From a bacterium (GTDB lineage: Bacteria; Sysuimicrobiota; Sysuimicrobiia; Sysuimicrobiales; Humicultoraceae), in assembly GCA_031082185.1 (NCBI GenBank), contig JAVHLI010000010.1, positions 1 through 64,000 on the forward strand: a stretch of 64,000 nucleotides of DNA, read 5' to 3'. The translations under genes and the position numbers were made by a program. Of the stretch, positions 7,918 through 16,293 are shown piece by piece. The notes beneath the pieces were generated by a model. It did no database searches. It saw only the letters and a list, made by a program, of their open reading frames with translations, and was not told where the DNA came from. Each line of letters opens with the position of its first letter. Position 1 is the stretch's first letter.

Positions 7918-9108
7918 CTAGGCTAACACCGTTTCCACAGGCTCCCGGTACAAGGGGTGGTCCCTGAAGCGCGCCGCTGACTTCATGTCCTTCAGGCCCG
8001 AGCCTGTGACCGTGCACACCACGGTTTCATCGGGTGCGATCTTCCCGGCGGCGCGACACTTTGACAGGGCCGCTAACGCGTATGCGCCCTGTGGCTCTGC
8101 GAAGACCCCCTCCTCGAACGCGAGGGACTGCTGGGCAGCGTAGACTTCCTCCATGGTCACCCCAACCCACTCCCCGCCGGAGGACTGGATGCTTTGCCAG
8201 GCCCAGGCGCCGTCCAGCGGACGATAGTAGCTGCCGCTTCTGAACGGTTCGTCGTGCAGCCGGTGAATCGGCGCGTGCAGACGATCGGTGACCTGTCCGC
8301 CGCTGATGCGTGGCGTCCTCTGGGCGAGGCCCATGGACACCAACTCACGGAATCCTTTGTAGACACCACCCAGAAGGCCACCGCCGCCCACGCAGCAGAA
8401 GACGTGCTCCGGGACGGCTTCCAGCGCCGCCGCGATCTCGAACGCGATTGTCTTCCCGCCCTCGACCATGAAGGGATTGACCGGACGGGCCGAGACCATC
8501 GGTACCTTGCCGTGTTCGACCGCATAGCGCTGCATGCCGGTGTACGCGGCGAAGTATCGCTCGATGTCTTGATCGGATGGTGGAAGAAGCTTCACCTGGG
8601 CACCGTACATCGAGATCTGCAGGCGCTTGGATTCAGCGACATCGACGGACACCCAAACCTCGGCATCAAATCCGGCCCGCGCGCAGTACGCTGAGAGCGC
8701 CACACCCACATTGCCCGACGATACCACCGCAAACTCCCTTGCGCCTTCGTCCGCAGCCTTCGTGATGGCCACAGAGACCTGGCGGTCCTTGAAGGAGCCG
8801 GTAGGGTTCATGTACTCAAGTTTAAAGTATAGGCGTTCGAGCCCGAGGCGTGCAGCCGTTCGTCGGCTTCGGACGAGCGGAGTGCTGCCCTCTCCCAGCG
8901 AGATCACAGAGGCGTCCCGGACAGTCGGGAGCACGGCCCGGAAGCGGTCCCAGATACTACCGGGTGCCATCCATGTGCGGGTGAACTCCTGCGCCGCGCG
9001 CGCGTACTCGAAAATCAGCTCGAGTTCGCCTCCGCAGGCGTCGCACCGGTATAGAAGGCCCGCGGGGTAGGAGGCGCTACAGGTCACGCAACGCAGCGAC
9101 TCGGCCAT
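7918..9108 (-). CDS. Threonine synthase-like PLP-dependent enzyme
   Basis: Fold-type II PLP enzyme. An N-terminal zinc-ribbon-like head (LRCVTCSASYPAGL, YRCDACGG) typical of threonine synthases is followed by the PLP lysine motif MNPTGSFKDRQ, the SSGNVGVALSAY loop and the phosphate-binding glycine stretch GGGGLLGG. Classic threonine synthase turns O-phosphohomoserine into threonine. A second, more conventional paralogue lies at 52068, so this copy may be a catabolic relative acting on another phosphorylated or substituted amino acid. I chose the ATG at 9108 (GGGAGG six bases upstream) over a GTG at 9141 that overlaps the preceding gene. Confidence 0.82.
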   Translation of the reverse strand: MAESLRCVTCSASYPAGLLYRCDACGGELELIFEYARAAQEFTRTWMAPGSIWDRFRAVLPTVRDASVISLGEGSTPLVRSRRTAARLGLERLYFKLEYMNPTGSFKDRQVSVAITKAADEGAREFAVVSSGNVGVALSAYCARAGFDAEVWVSVDVAESKRLQISMYGAQVKLLPPSDQDIERYFAAYTGMQRYAVEHGKVPMVSARPVNPFMVEGGKTIAFEIAAALEAVPEHVFCCVGGGGLLGGVYKGFRELVSMGLAQRTPRISGGQVTDRLHAPIHRLHDEPFRSGSYYRPLDGAWAWQSIQSSGGEWVGVTMEEVYAAQQSLAFEEGVFAEPQGAYALAALSKCRAAGKIAPDETVVCTVTGSGLKDMKSAARFRDHPLYREPVETVLA

Positions 9109-9130
9109 CTCCTGCCTCCCGGCACCTGCC

Positions 9131-10381
9131 TCAGTTCCCACGGCTCGTCTTCACGACGCAGCCGCGGCACATCACCCAATCTGCGGTGCGATAGGTACTG
9201 ATGTCGGCCAGGGGGTTGTCGCGCACTGCGATTAGGTCAGCGCGCATGTCGGGGGCGATACGGCCGGCCTGCCGGTCGAGCCGAAGTGCCCGCGCGGCTC
9301 TCGTCGTGGCGGCCCGCACTGTCTCCAGCGGGGAGAGACCGGCTTGCACCATGAGCTCCATCTCCAACCATGTCTCATCGAAGGGTGTCAGGGTGGCCCC
9401 CGCGTCGGTGCCCACGACCATAGGGACCCCAGCGTCGTGCATCTGCTTGAAGATCCCCAGCATCGTGCGTTCTTGCAGTAGCAGGAATCGTTCGTGGTCG
9501 GTACCCGTACCGGTCAGGCGTGGCTGGTCCAGTCGGCGGTACCCGGCCGCGAGGCCCATCATGATGCTGTTCCCATTCTTTAGGATCTCCGTGGTGACTG
9601 CTGGATCGTAGACGCGCCGCAGCCATCCGTGCTCCTCGCGCTCAAAGAACGCGCAGTGCTCGATGCTGTGGAACCCAGCCAGTGCGGATCGTACCGTGCC
9701 CTCTCTTGATAGACAGTGTGATACCGACGGGAGCCCCAGCTCATGTGCCGACTCCGTGATGGCGTCGGTTTCGGCTTGCGTGAAGGCTGGATGCTCGGGC
9801 TGCGTGCCCGGCGTCATCTGGCCCCCGGTCGCCATAGCCTTGATGCTCGTGGCGCCTTGGTCGTGCAGCAGCTTCACCAACCGCCGGATGGCGTCGATAC
9901 CGTCGACTTCTCCCCCCATGAAGTGAAGATGCCCGCCGATTCGCGTGATTGGAGGACCAGAGAGAAGGAGGTTGGGCAACTCGACGAGCTCGTGGGCCAG
10001 GGCATGACGCATGCCTTCGAGCACGACGAGGTCGCTCCCGCAATCCCGTGCAGTGGTGACCCCACTGAAGAGCAGGGTCTGCGCGTTCTTGAGGGCTCGG
10101 AGCACCCGCACCCCCGGGCCCTCAGCCAGGTAGTCTTCCCGTGGGCTGGCCCCCCCGGTGAAAGCCAGGTGGACATGGGTGTTCATTAGCCCGGGGACCA
10201 GGTAGTGCTCCGAGAGGTCGACCACCTGCCATTCGTGGCCCTTGAACTCCTGCGCGAAGTCCACAAACGCGCCCACGAACCGGATTGCGGATCCGTCTAC
10301 TGCCACTACGTGCGGGGCGAACCCCCCGGGTGGGTCGAGGAAGACGCCCTTGCTTTTGATAAGCAGCATCCCTGTGCTCAT
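9131..10381 (-). CDS. Metal-dependent amidohydrolase
   Basis: A 416-residue amidohydrolase-superfamily protein of the imidazolonepropionase/prolidase-like branch. The metal ligands are recognisable: HVHLAF (HxH), the probable carboxylated lysine in SIKAMATGG, VSHC, SIEHC and the catalytic GTDAGA. The C-terminal LRLDRQAGRIAPDMRADLIAV strand is also typical. It would hydrolyse a C-N bond in a cyclic or acyl amide; the exact substrate is unknown. It starts by ATGA overlap with the stop of the DppC-like gene, so the two are translationally coupled, implying that the imported compound is its substrate. Confidence 0.87.
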   Translation of the reverse strand: MSTGMLLIKSKGVFLDPPGGFAPHVVAVDGSAIRFVGAFVDFAQEFKGHEWQVVDLSEHYLVPGLMNTHVHLAFTGGASPREDYLAEGPGVRVLRALKNAQTLLFSGVTTARDCGSDLVVLEGMRHALAHELVELPNLLLSGPPITRIGGHLHFMGGEVDGIDAIRRLVKLLHDQGATSIKAMATGGQMTPGTQPEHPAFTQAETDAITESAHELGLPSVSHCLSREGTVRSALAGFHSIEHCAFFEREEHGWLRRVYDPAVTTEILKNGNSIMMGLAAGYRRLDQPRLTGTGTDHERFLLLQERTMLGIFKQMHDAGVPMVVGTDAGATLTPFDETWLEMELMVQAGLSPLETVRAATTRAARALRLDRQAGRIAPDMRADLIAVRDNPLADISTYRTADWVMCRGCVVKTSRGN

Positions 10382-11244
10382 TGCGCTGTCCGTCGCCTCG
10401 GATTGAATAGGTCGCTCAGGCCGTCGCCCAGGAGGTTCAGGGACAACACGGCTAGGGCGACGGCTGAGCCTGGAAAGACGACGAGCCAGGAGGCCTGCTG
10501 GAAGATGGATCGAGCCTCACCGAGGATGTTTCCCCAACTCGCGATAGGCGGTTGAATGCCGACACCTACGAAACTCAGTCCGGCCTCACCGAGGATGGCA
10601 TAGGCGAAGAGGAACGTCTGTTGGACCATCAGCGGCGGCAGCAGACCTGGAAGGATGTGACGATACACGATTCGCAAGGACGAGGCGCCCAGTGCCTGCG
10701 CGGCTTCGACGTACGCCACCTCCCTCAAGACCAGTGCCTCCCCGCGCACGATCCGAGCCGTCCGGGGGATGTATACAAGTGAAAGCGCGACAACCACGTT
10801 CACAGCGGTATTACCCAGGGCGGCCAGAACTGCCAGCGCCAGCAGGAGGGCCGGGAAGGCCATCATCACGTCCATGAGGCGCATCACGTACCGGTCCAAG
10901 CGACGGTTTGCTCCGGAGACAAGGCCGAGCACGGTCCCCACGATGCCTGTGACCAGCATCGTGAACAACCCGATGAGCAGGCTGTTGCGTCCTCCGGCAA
11001 GCAGGCGGGCGGCGAGATCACGGCCGAGCGCGTCCGTACCCAACAGGTGACCAACTGCCGGCGGTGTGAGGATGACTTCGTAGTACGGCTCGTTTGGATC
11101 GATCCTGTAGATCAGCGGGCCGATAGCGGCTGTTAGCACTATCGCCACGAACATCGCCGCCCCAAACTTGGTTGCCGGGCTGACCTTGAACGCGCGACGT
11201 GGGGGGATAGTGTTCGTAGGGCCTTTAGGACTGGCAGTGCCCAT
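10378..11244 (-). CDS. Opp/Dpp-type ABC transporter permease (DppC-like)
   Basis: About 288 residues. Typical C-subunit features: a first transmembrane helix near residues 25-50, PPAVGHLLGTDALGRDLAARLL, the SLLIGL and GTVLGLVSG helices, an EAA loop (YVEAAQALGASSLRIVYRHILPG) and the conserved GLSFVGVGIQPPIASWGNIL. It is the first gene of the minus-strand run that ends with the FGGY kinase. The ATG at 11244 is preferred to a TTG one codon earlier. The promoter must lie in the 190-base divergent gap toward the SelA-like gene. Confidence 0.92.
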   Translation of the reverse strand: MGTASPKGPTNTIPPRRAFKVSPATKFGAAMFVAIVLTAAIGPLIYRIDPNEPYYEVILTPPAVGHLLGTDALGRDLAARLLAGGRNSLLIGLFTMLVTGIVGTVLGLVSGANRRLDRYVMRLMDVMMAFPALLLALAVLAALGNTAVNVVVALSLVYIPRTARIVRGEALVLREVAYVEAAQALGASSLRIVYRHILPGLLPPLMVQQTFLFAYAILGEAGLSFVGVGIQPPIASWGNILGEARSIFQQASWLVVFPGSAVALAVLSLNLLGDGLSDLFNPRRRTAQ

Positions 11245-11341
11245 CAAATCCGCTCATCGCTCCCGACACGAGTTGAAAGGCAGGTGCGCTACCAACTACA
11301 TTCCAGTTCTGTGATACGACGAGCATATCCTTCTCCACATC

Positions 11342-11361
11342 CGCTGCGGCAATACGCAGCG
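11342..11361. promoter_or_regulatory. Inverted repeat in divergent intergenic region
   Basis: CGCTGCG and its exact complement CGCAGCG are separated by six bases, midway between the divergent dppC-like and SelA-like genes. The position suits an operator controlling both directions. No adjacent regulator gene is present and I could not place clear -35/-10 boxes. Confidence 0.35.
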
Positions 11362-11432
11362 ACACCACTGGCGCAGGTTCCGCCCCTTGCAGCGCCTAAT
11401 AGGGTTCATGCGCTGTTGTTGGAGGTGCTGTC

Positions 11433-12560
11433 GTGTACACGTACGAGCGGCTTGGTATTCACGGCGTCATCAACGCCTGCGGGAAGATGACCAGCTTGGG
11501 GGGATCGGTTCTCAGCCCTCGCGTAGCCGAGGCGATGGCTATGGCGGGGACGGCTTACGTGGATTTGGAAGCCCTCAAGGAGCGGGCCAGCGACGTGATC
11601 GCCAAATGGGCCGGAGCAGAGGCAGCCTGGATTACCTCGGGCGCGGCCGCCGGGGTCGCCATTATGGTCGCGGCGTGTGTAGCGGGTAGTGACCTGCGAC
11701 GGGTGAGGCGACTACCCGACGCCGATTGGGAGCCACGGTCTATCTTGATTCAGGGTGGGCACCTGATTGACTTCGGTGCCTCGGTCGAGCAGATGGTTCG
11801 AATCGGTGGTGGCCGGCCGGTGGCGGTAGGAGCGGTTAACCTGTGCACTCCTGACACGATCCGGAGCTTCATTGATGAGAGCACCGCGGCTGTTATGTAC
11901 GTGCAATCTCACCACGCGGTCCAGAAAGGAATGGTGAGCTTGGAAGAGGTGGTGGCCATCGGCCACCGCGCTGGTGTGCCGGTGCTCGTTGATGCTGCCG
12001 CCGAGGAGGACATGCGCCGGTACGCTTCAGCAGGTGCTGATCTGGTGGTCTACAGCGGGGGCAAGAGCTTTGGAGGCCCCACATCAGGGTTCATCGCTGG
12101 GCGCGCAGGCCTCATAGCCTGTTGCCGGGTGCAGGACCGCGGGATTGCCCGGTCCATGAAGGTGAGCAAGGAAGCCATCCTTGGTTTGCTGACGGCCCTG
12201 GAGCTCTTCCTGGACTGCGACGACGTTGCCACCCGGGCCGGACAGGATGAGATCGTCACCGCACTGCTTCGCGGGTTGACCGGCCTGCCTCATACCCGGC
12301 TCGCGATTGTGTCCGATGAAGCTGGGCGTGCCATCCAGCGAGTCGCGGTTTCGCCCCTAGCCGACGAACTGGGGTTTGATGCCGTCGCGCTCCTGCACGA
12401 TCTTGAGGCCGGGTCTCCCAGGATCGTGGTTCGGGGGCACCAGGCCAACACCGGCATCCTCCAGCTTGACCCCCGGCCCCTCAAGCTGCAGGATGTTCCG
12501 GTCATCGTCGACGCAATCCGGGGGATCTACGCACGACGGCTATCTCGCGCCACCACCTAA
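11433..12560 (+). CDS. SelA/DgaE-like PLP-dependent enzyme
   Basis: A 375-residue fold-type I PLP protein resembling the selenocysteine synthase (SelA) branch that includes D-glucosaminate-6-phosphate ammonia-lyase (DgaE). Visible are GIHGVINACGKMTSLGGSV at the N-terminus, ITSGAAAGVAIMVAAC, the aspartate VPVLVDAAAEED and the PLP-lysine segment VVYSGGKSFGGPTSGF. No selenocysteine machinery is nearby, so a lyase or aldolase-like role on an amino or sugar acid is more likely than SelA. GTG start with GGAGGTG eight bases upstream. Divergent from the Dpp cluster and convergent with the Dha kinase genes. Confidence 0.78.
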   Translation: MYTYERLGIHGVINACGKMTSLGGSVLSPRVAEAMAMAGTAYVDLEALKERASDVIAKWAGAEAAWITSGAAAGVAIMVAACVAGSDLRRVRRLPDADWEPRSILIQGGHLIDFGASVEQMVRIGGGRPVAVGAVNLCTPDTIRSFIDESTAAVMYVQSHHAVQKGMVSLEEVVAIGHRAGVPVLVDAAAEEDMRRYASAGADLVVYSGGKSFGGPTSGFIAGRAGLIACCRVQDRGIARSMKVSKEAILGLLTALELFLDCDDVATRAGQDEIVTALLRGLTGLPHTRLAIVSDEAGRAIQRVAVSPLADELGFDAVALLHDLEAGSPRIVVRGHQANTGILQLDPRPLKLQDVPVIVDAIRGIYARRLSRATT

Positions 12561-12602
12561 TGGGCCCGTGCGTCAGCCGCAGGTAGGCTCTCCGCTGGGT
12601 GG

Positions 12603-13229
12603 TCAATTCCAGATGCTGCAAAACCCCCTGAAGATCAGAACGCCCACGGTGGCGCCCGGGTCCTGCTTGCCCTTGGACTGCTCCCCGTAGTAGGCTACCC
12701 TACCGTGCCGCGCTACCATTTCCTTTGAGGCCTCCAGCCCGACCTCCGCAGCCTCAAGGGCTTTCTCCATGGCGGTTCTTATGTCAATGTCCCCCGCCGC
12801 CGCCAAGGCCTCTGCGGCAGGATGCATGGAATCGATGATGGTCTTTTCCCCAGGCTTCGCCTTTCCTCTTTCCATTATTCCACCGACAAACGCCTGGAAG
12901 AAGGCGGTCAGATCGGCCGCGGAGATCTCTCCCTTACCGGCGAGCGCCTTCCCTCCGCGCATGAACCCTGTGGCGACCAGTGTGCCCATCGTGGAGGGTG
13001 CCACCCTGGCCATGGCCAGTCCGGCCTTCATCAGGAGCTTGCCGATGTCAGTGTCCGCATCGTTCGCGATCTCCGCATACCCCGCGCCGAATGCCCGCTC
13101 CATCGTTAGGCCTAGGTCTCCATCACCCATGACCGAATCCAGTTCGATCAAGTACTGCTTGTTCTCTTGCATCAACTCGGAAAGGGCGCGCATGATCGTG
13201 ATTACAGTATCCTTGCGCAGGGTATCCAT
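12603..13229 (-). CDS. dhaL: Dihydroxyacetone kinase, nucleotide-binding subunit DhaL
   Basis: A 208-residue DhaL. The ADP/Mg-binding motif SVMGDGDLGLTM and APSTMGTL with RGGKALAGK are present, followed by the family's C-terminal PGATVGVLIF. DhaL carries the nucleotide and hands phosphate to the substrate held on DhaK. It begins nine bases after the dhaK stop, with GAGG upstream. No DhaM (PTS phosphoryl carrier) is encoded nearby, so either ATP is the direct donor, as in fused kinases, or DhaM is elsewhere. Confidence 0.9.
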   Translation of the reverse strand: MDTLRKDTVITIMRALSELMQENKQYLIELDSVMGDGDLGLTMERAFGAGYAEIANDADTDIGKLLMKAGLAMARVAPSTMGTLVATGFMRGGKALAGKGEISAADLTAFFQAFVGGIMERGKAKPGEKTIIDSMHPAAEALAAAGDIDIRTAMEKALEAAEVGLEASKEMVARHGRVAYYGEQSKGKQDPGATVGVLIFRGFCSIWN

Positions 13230-13238
13230 GCTGGCGCC

Positions 13239-14252
13239 TCAGACCAGCAGCTGCTGCTGCACGAAGAAGGGAGTACTTGCCGGCCGCGCTATCAGTTCCT
13301 TCAGCTCGCTGTCCAGTCTTAGCACAGACACTGAGAAGCCGGCCATCTCCATTGAGGTAGCGAACTCCCCAACGTAGACATGGTAGACCGTGATTCCCCT
13401 CTCCTTCAAAATGAGGTGGGCTCTGCGGTACACGATGTACAGTTCCTCCCTGGCAGTACCTCCCAGGCCATTGATCAATACAGACACCTCATCGCCCTCT
13501 TGAAACGGGAGGTCCTCGAGCAGCGCCCCCATCATCTCATCTACGACCTCATCTGCAGGCCGCAGCTTCCCGCGCCGGATCCCGGGTTCGCCGTGAATAC
13601 CCATGCCCACTTCCATTTCATCCTCGCCGATTGTGAACGTGGGCTTACCGACCTCTGGGACGATGCAGGGCGTGAGCGCAACACCCACGGTGCGCACGTT
13701 CGCTGCAGCCTTGGCGGCCACACGTTTGACATCCTCCAAACTAGCCAACTCATCTGCCTTTGCGCCCGCCACCTTGTAGACGAAGAAGATCCCGGCCACG
13801 CCACGGCGCTTTCCTTCTTCTCCCCTGGGGGCGGAGGCGACATCATCGGAGGCTACTAGGGAATCTACCGTGACGCCCTCCATGCTTGCCATCTCGGCCG
13901 CCATTTCGAAGTTGAGGATGTCTCCTCCGTAGTTGCCGTATATGTATAACACGCCTGCGCCGGTATCAATCGCCTTCGTCACATTCAGCATCTGCTCGGC
14001 GCTGGGCGATTGAAACACCCCCCCCACCGAGCATCCGTCGAGCATTCCTTGGCCAACATACCCTAAGAAGAGGGGCAGATGTCCTGATCCTCCGCCGGTG
14101 GCTAGACCGACCTTTCCCGCCCTCCTGGGGCCAGCCTTGACGAGGCAGCGCAGTTCTTCGGCCACACACGTAACCTGGCTTGGGTGCGCGCTGACAATCC
14201 CCTGGATCATCTCGTCCACGAATCTCTCGGGTTTGTTCAGGAACTTCTTCAT
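13239..14252 (-). CDS. dhaK: Dihydroxyacetone kinase, substrate-binding subunit DhaK
   Basis: About 337 residues from MKKFLNKPERFVDEMIQG. The covalent substrate-binding histidine is conserved in GMGIHGEPGIRRG, and the binding loop TGGGSGHLPLFLGYVG and YGNYGGDILNFEMA match DhaK. The family acts on dihydroxyacetone or related ketotrioses and ketotetroses such as erythrulose. I chose the ATG at 14252 over an earlier one at 14315 because the DhaK homology begins there and GGAG sits nine bases upstream. First gene of a two-gene dhaKL operon. Confidence 0.9.
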   Translation of the reverse strand: MKKFLNKPERFVDEMIQGIVSAHPSQVTCVAEELRCLVKAGPRRAGKVGLATGGGSGHLPLFLGYVGQGMLDGCSVGGVFQSPSAEQMLNVTKAIDTGAGVLYIYGNYGGDILNFEMAAEMASMEGVTVDSLVASDDVASAPRGEEGKRRGVAGIFFVYKVAGAKADELASLEDVKRVAAKAAANVRTVGVALTPCIVPEVGKPTFTIGEDEMEVGMGIHGEPGIRRGKLRPADEVVDEMMGALLEDLPFQEGDEVSVLINGLGGTAREELYIVYRRAHLILKERGITVYHVYVGEFATSMEMAGFSVSVLRLDSELKELIARPASTPFFVQQQLLV

Positions 14253-14460
14253 CGGGTAGCTCCGGTTTCTTGGAATGATGTCCTGCCTAGAGCGGTAGTT
14301 CGTAAGGAACCCCAAGCGCTTTTTACGCCACGAGCGCGACCGTTCCCTGCGCGGGCCTGTTCTTCAAGGCGGCGGTTTGTTGTTGCGGAGCGCGGCATCC
14401 CTGCCACCAGCAGCCCCCGGGGCCATACGCCCCGGTGCGTGTCCGCCCGCCACCGCGCAT

Positions 14461-14560
14461 GAGAACGGCTGAAAGACAGATCGGACGGTGTTTTGGGACA
14501 CGTAGGCGCGCTGGCCAGAACCATGGGCACCGGGCTTCCAGCCCGCGCGTCGCAGGCTCG
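14461..14560 (+). repeat. 100-bp dispersed repeat with tRNA-like 3' half, copy 2
   Basis: Gapless match of about 72% to 3491-3590. The anticodon-stem-like hairpin CGGG / CTTCCAG / CCCG survives, but the T-arm part (CGCAGGCTCGAGG) is degraded and there is no acceptor strand or CCA, so this copy is more decayed than the first. Confidence 0.55.
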
Positions 14561-14745
14561 AGGTGATCCTTTCGCGCTGGTTGAACACGCGCCCGGGGGA
14601 GGCGACCCGCTTGCCCATCCTCACCGCCTCGTGGGCGGTGAACGACCAGCCCGTGACGGCGCGCACGATCTCCGCCATCTGGTGCATGCTCCAGGGGACG
14701 AATTGGCAGCAGACCATCGAGTCCAGGAACAGGTTCCACAGATGT
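14561..14745 (-). pseudogene. C-terminal fragment of aldehyde ferredoxin oxidoreductase
   Basis: Reading on the minus strand gives WNLFLDSMVCCQFVPW, then MAEIVRAVTGWSFTAHEA, then RVFNQRERI. This is the pattern of the C-terminal domain of tungsten-containing aldehyde:ferredoxin oxidoreductases (Cys-rich VCKFVPF-like block, AVTGWDFT-like block, LFNLREG-like block). Only about 60 residues remain, with no N-terminal pterin or FeS domain, and the end runs into the tRNA-like repeat. It is a relic. Confidence 0.6.
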
Positions 14746-14750
14746 TAAGC

Positions 14751-14980
14751 TTTCTCGATGGTGGCCGAAGGGCTCGAGGAGACCCTCACCCTCCATCGGC
14801 TGGGCCTCGCCGATCGGTTGGGGCTGGACCATGGGTGACCAGAAGCAGCGGTGGCTGGCGACGGCCCTGTTGGAGATCGAACCCCGGCTGCGTCGGCTGC
14901 GCGGCTACCGTGCGGTACCGCAACTACGGGTGGCATTGAAGCAGGGGATCACGCAGGGACAGGAGGAGACGGTGGCGTAA
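14751..14980 (+). pseudogene. C-terminal remnant of a transposase, internally deleted
   Basis: Two blocks in different frames resemble the C-terminus of IS256/mutator-like transposases. The first, EGLEETLTLHRLGLADRLGL, ends at a stop near 14835. The second, QKQRWLATALLEIEPRLRRL followed by RGYRAVPQLRVAL, runs from 14834 to a TAA at 14978. The middle of the protein is missing, so an internal deletion with frameshift has inactivated it. Confidence 0.6.
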
Positions 14981-15179
14981 TGATGGCTGGGGCTGCTCTC
15001 ACATTTCAACTGGCCCTGGGACACCCACCCGCACTCGACAGAGAGGAGGTGAACGTGCGCAGGCCGGTCGGTCCAGGGGCTCAGTGCCTGCGCGGGTGCA
15101 AGGAGATCTAGGGAGAGAGTGGCCAGCGCTCCATCCTTGAAGCTGGGGACGGGCCACACTATCAGGAAGGAGGACTGAA

Positions 15180-16283
15180 ATGCTACGAGGCAGGGTTCGT
15201 ATGCACCCCGCGGTGGCCGTTGTCGCTGTCGCCGCGCTGATCTCGCTCGTGTTTGTCGGCACCCCGTTGTCAGCACAGCAGAAGATCGGGGGCACGCTGA
15301 ATATCCTCGTGATGCCGGGCTACGAAGAGGATCAGATCATCAAGCCCTTCGAGGAACGCTACGGCGTCAAGGTCAACGCCAAGATCTATCCTAGCTCCGA
15401 CCAGATGTTCTCCATGCTGAGCGTGGCCAAGCCAGGCGAATGGGACGTGACGACCCCGGACACGCCGTGGATCGCCAAGCTGGTCAAAGCCAATCTCCTC
15501 ATGCCCCTCACCCCATCTGAGTATCCGGTGGTGAGCGACTTCTTCTCCCGCTGGCAGAAGTTCGACCAGAACTACGTTAACAACACGATGTACGGCCTGG
15601 TGAGCCGCTTCGGCTTCTACGGGATCGTTTACAACTCCAAGCACGTGAAGGCGGAAGAGACCCGTTCTATCAAGATCATGTGGAATGCGAAGTACAAGAA
15701 GAAGATCGTCCTGTTTGACTGGTACCTTCCCAACATGGGCATGCTGGGGCGATACCTAGGCTTCAAGCAGCCGTATCGCATCGCCGGCGCCGACTACAAG
15801 AAGCTAGAGGACACCCTCATATCGCTGAGGCCGCAGGTGGGCATCATCGCGGCGACCAACTCGGATACCATCCAGGCGCTTGCCAACGAGAGCGCGTGGC
15901 TGAGCTTCGGAGGCGAGTGGCTGCAGGTGCTTCTGAAGGAGCAGGGCCGACCTCTCGAGCTCACGATTCCCGATGAGGGCGGGGTGAGCTGGACCGAAGC
16001 CCTCGTGATCATGAAGAACAGCCAGAACGTGCCGGCGGCCAAGGCCTATGTGCAATACATTCTGAGCCCCGAGGTGCAGGCGAAACTCGCCTGGGCGAAC
16101 GCGTTCCACGCCATGGTGCCTAACAAGATGGCATCGAAGTACCTCAAACTCGAACAGGCCCGGGCGATCTTCATGGACGATGCCGCCCGGTTGGAGCGCA
16201 TCTTGGGTCGGATCGCCACTCGAGAGATCCCAGCGAACGAGGCTCAGTGGAAGTTGACCTGGGAGCGATTCAAGAGCCGCTGA
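15180..16283 (+). CDS. Pot-type solute-binding protein (spermidine/putrescine family)
   Basis: A 367-residue periplasmic binding protein of the PotD/PotF class. A signal peptide covers residues 8-32 (VAVVAVAALISLVFVG, with cleavage near LSAQQ), followed by LNILVMPGYEEDQIIKPFEE and a two-lobed core with YGLVSRFGFYGIVYNS. Such proteins carry polyamines, but also thiamine, iron or organic acids. Excellent ribosome site (GGAGG six bases before ATG). First gene of a five-gene operon; the next gene starts 11 bases downstream. Confidence 0.88.
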   Translation: MLRGRVRMHPAVAVVAVAALISLVFVGTPLSAQQKIGGTLNILVMPGYEEDQIIKPFEERYGVKVNAKIYPSSDQMFSMLSVAKPGEWDVTTPDTPWIAKLVKANLLMPLTPSEYPVVSDFFSRWQKFDQNYVNNTMYGLVSRFGFYGIVYNSKHVKAEETRSIKIMWNAKYKKKIVLFDWYLPNMGMLGRYLGFKQPYRIAGADYKKLEDTLISLRPQVGIIAATNSDTIQALANESAWLSFGGEWLQVLLKEQGRPLELTIPDEGGVSWTEALVIMKNSQNVPAAKAYVQYILSPEVQAKLAWANAFHAMVPNKMASKYLKLEQARAIFMDDAARLERILGRIATREIPANEAQWKLTWERFKSR

Positions 16284-16293
16284 CCGATCTGCC

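Larger units (their letters stand above)
14253..15179. other. Intergenic gene graveyard
   Basis: More than 900 bases without an intact gene. It holds, in order, the second copy of the 100-bp tRNA-like repeat, a fragment of an aldehyde ferredoxin oxidoreductase on the minus strand, a transposase tail on the plus strand, and the leader of the Pot-type operon. The mixture suggests repeated insertion and deletion at this spot. Confidence 0.7.

Noticed and set aside
11433-12560. True selenocysteine synthase (SelA)
   Set aside because: No selB, selD or tRNA-Sec is nearby and the sequence fits DgaE-like catabolic relatives at least as well.
14323-14832. 169-residue minus-strand frame containing LEPATRGLEARCP
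   Set aside because: Same artefact at the second tRNA-like repeat; only the oxidoreductase-like block in another frame has real family resemblance.
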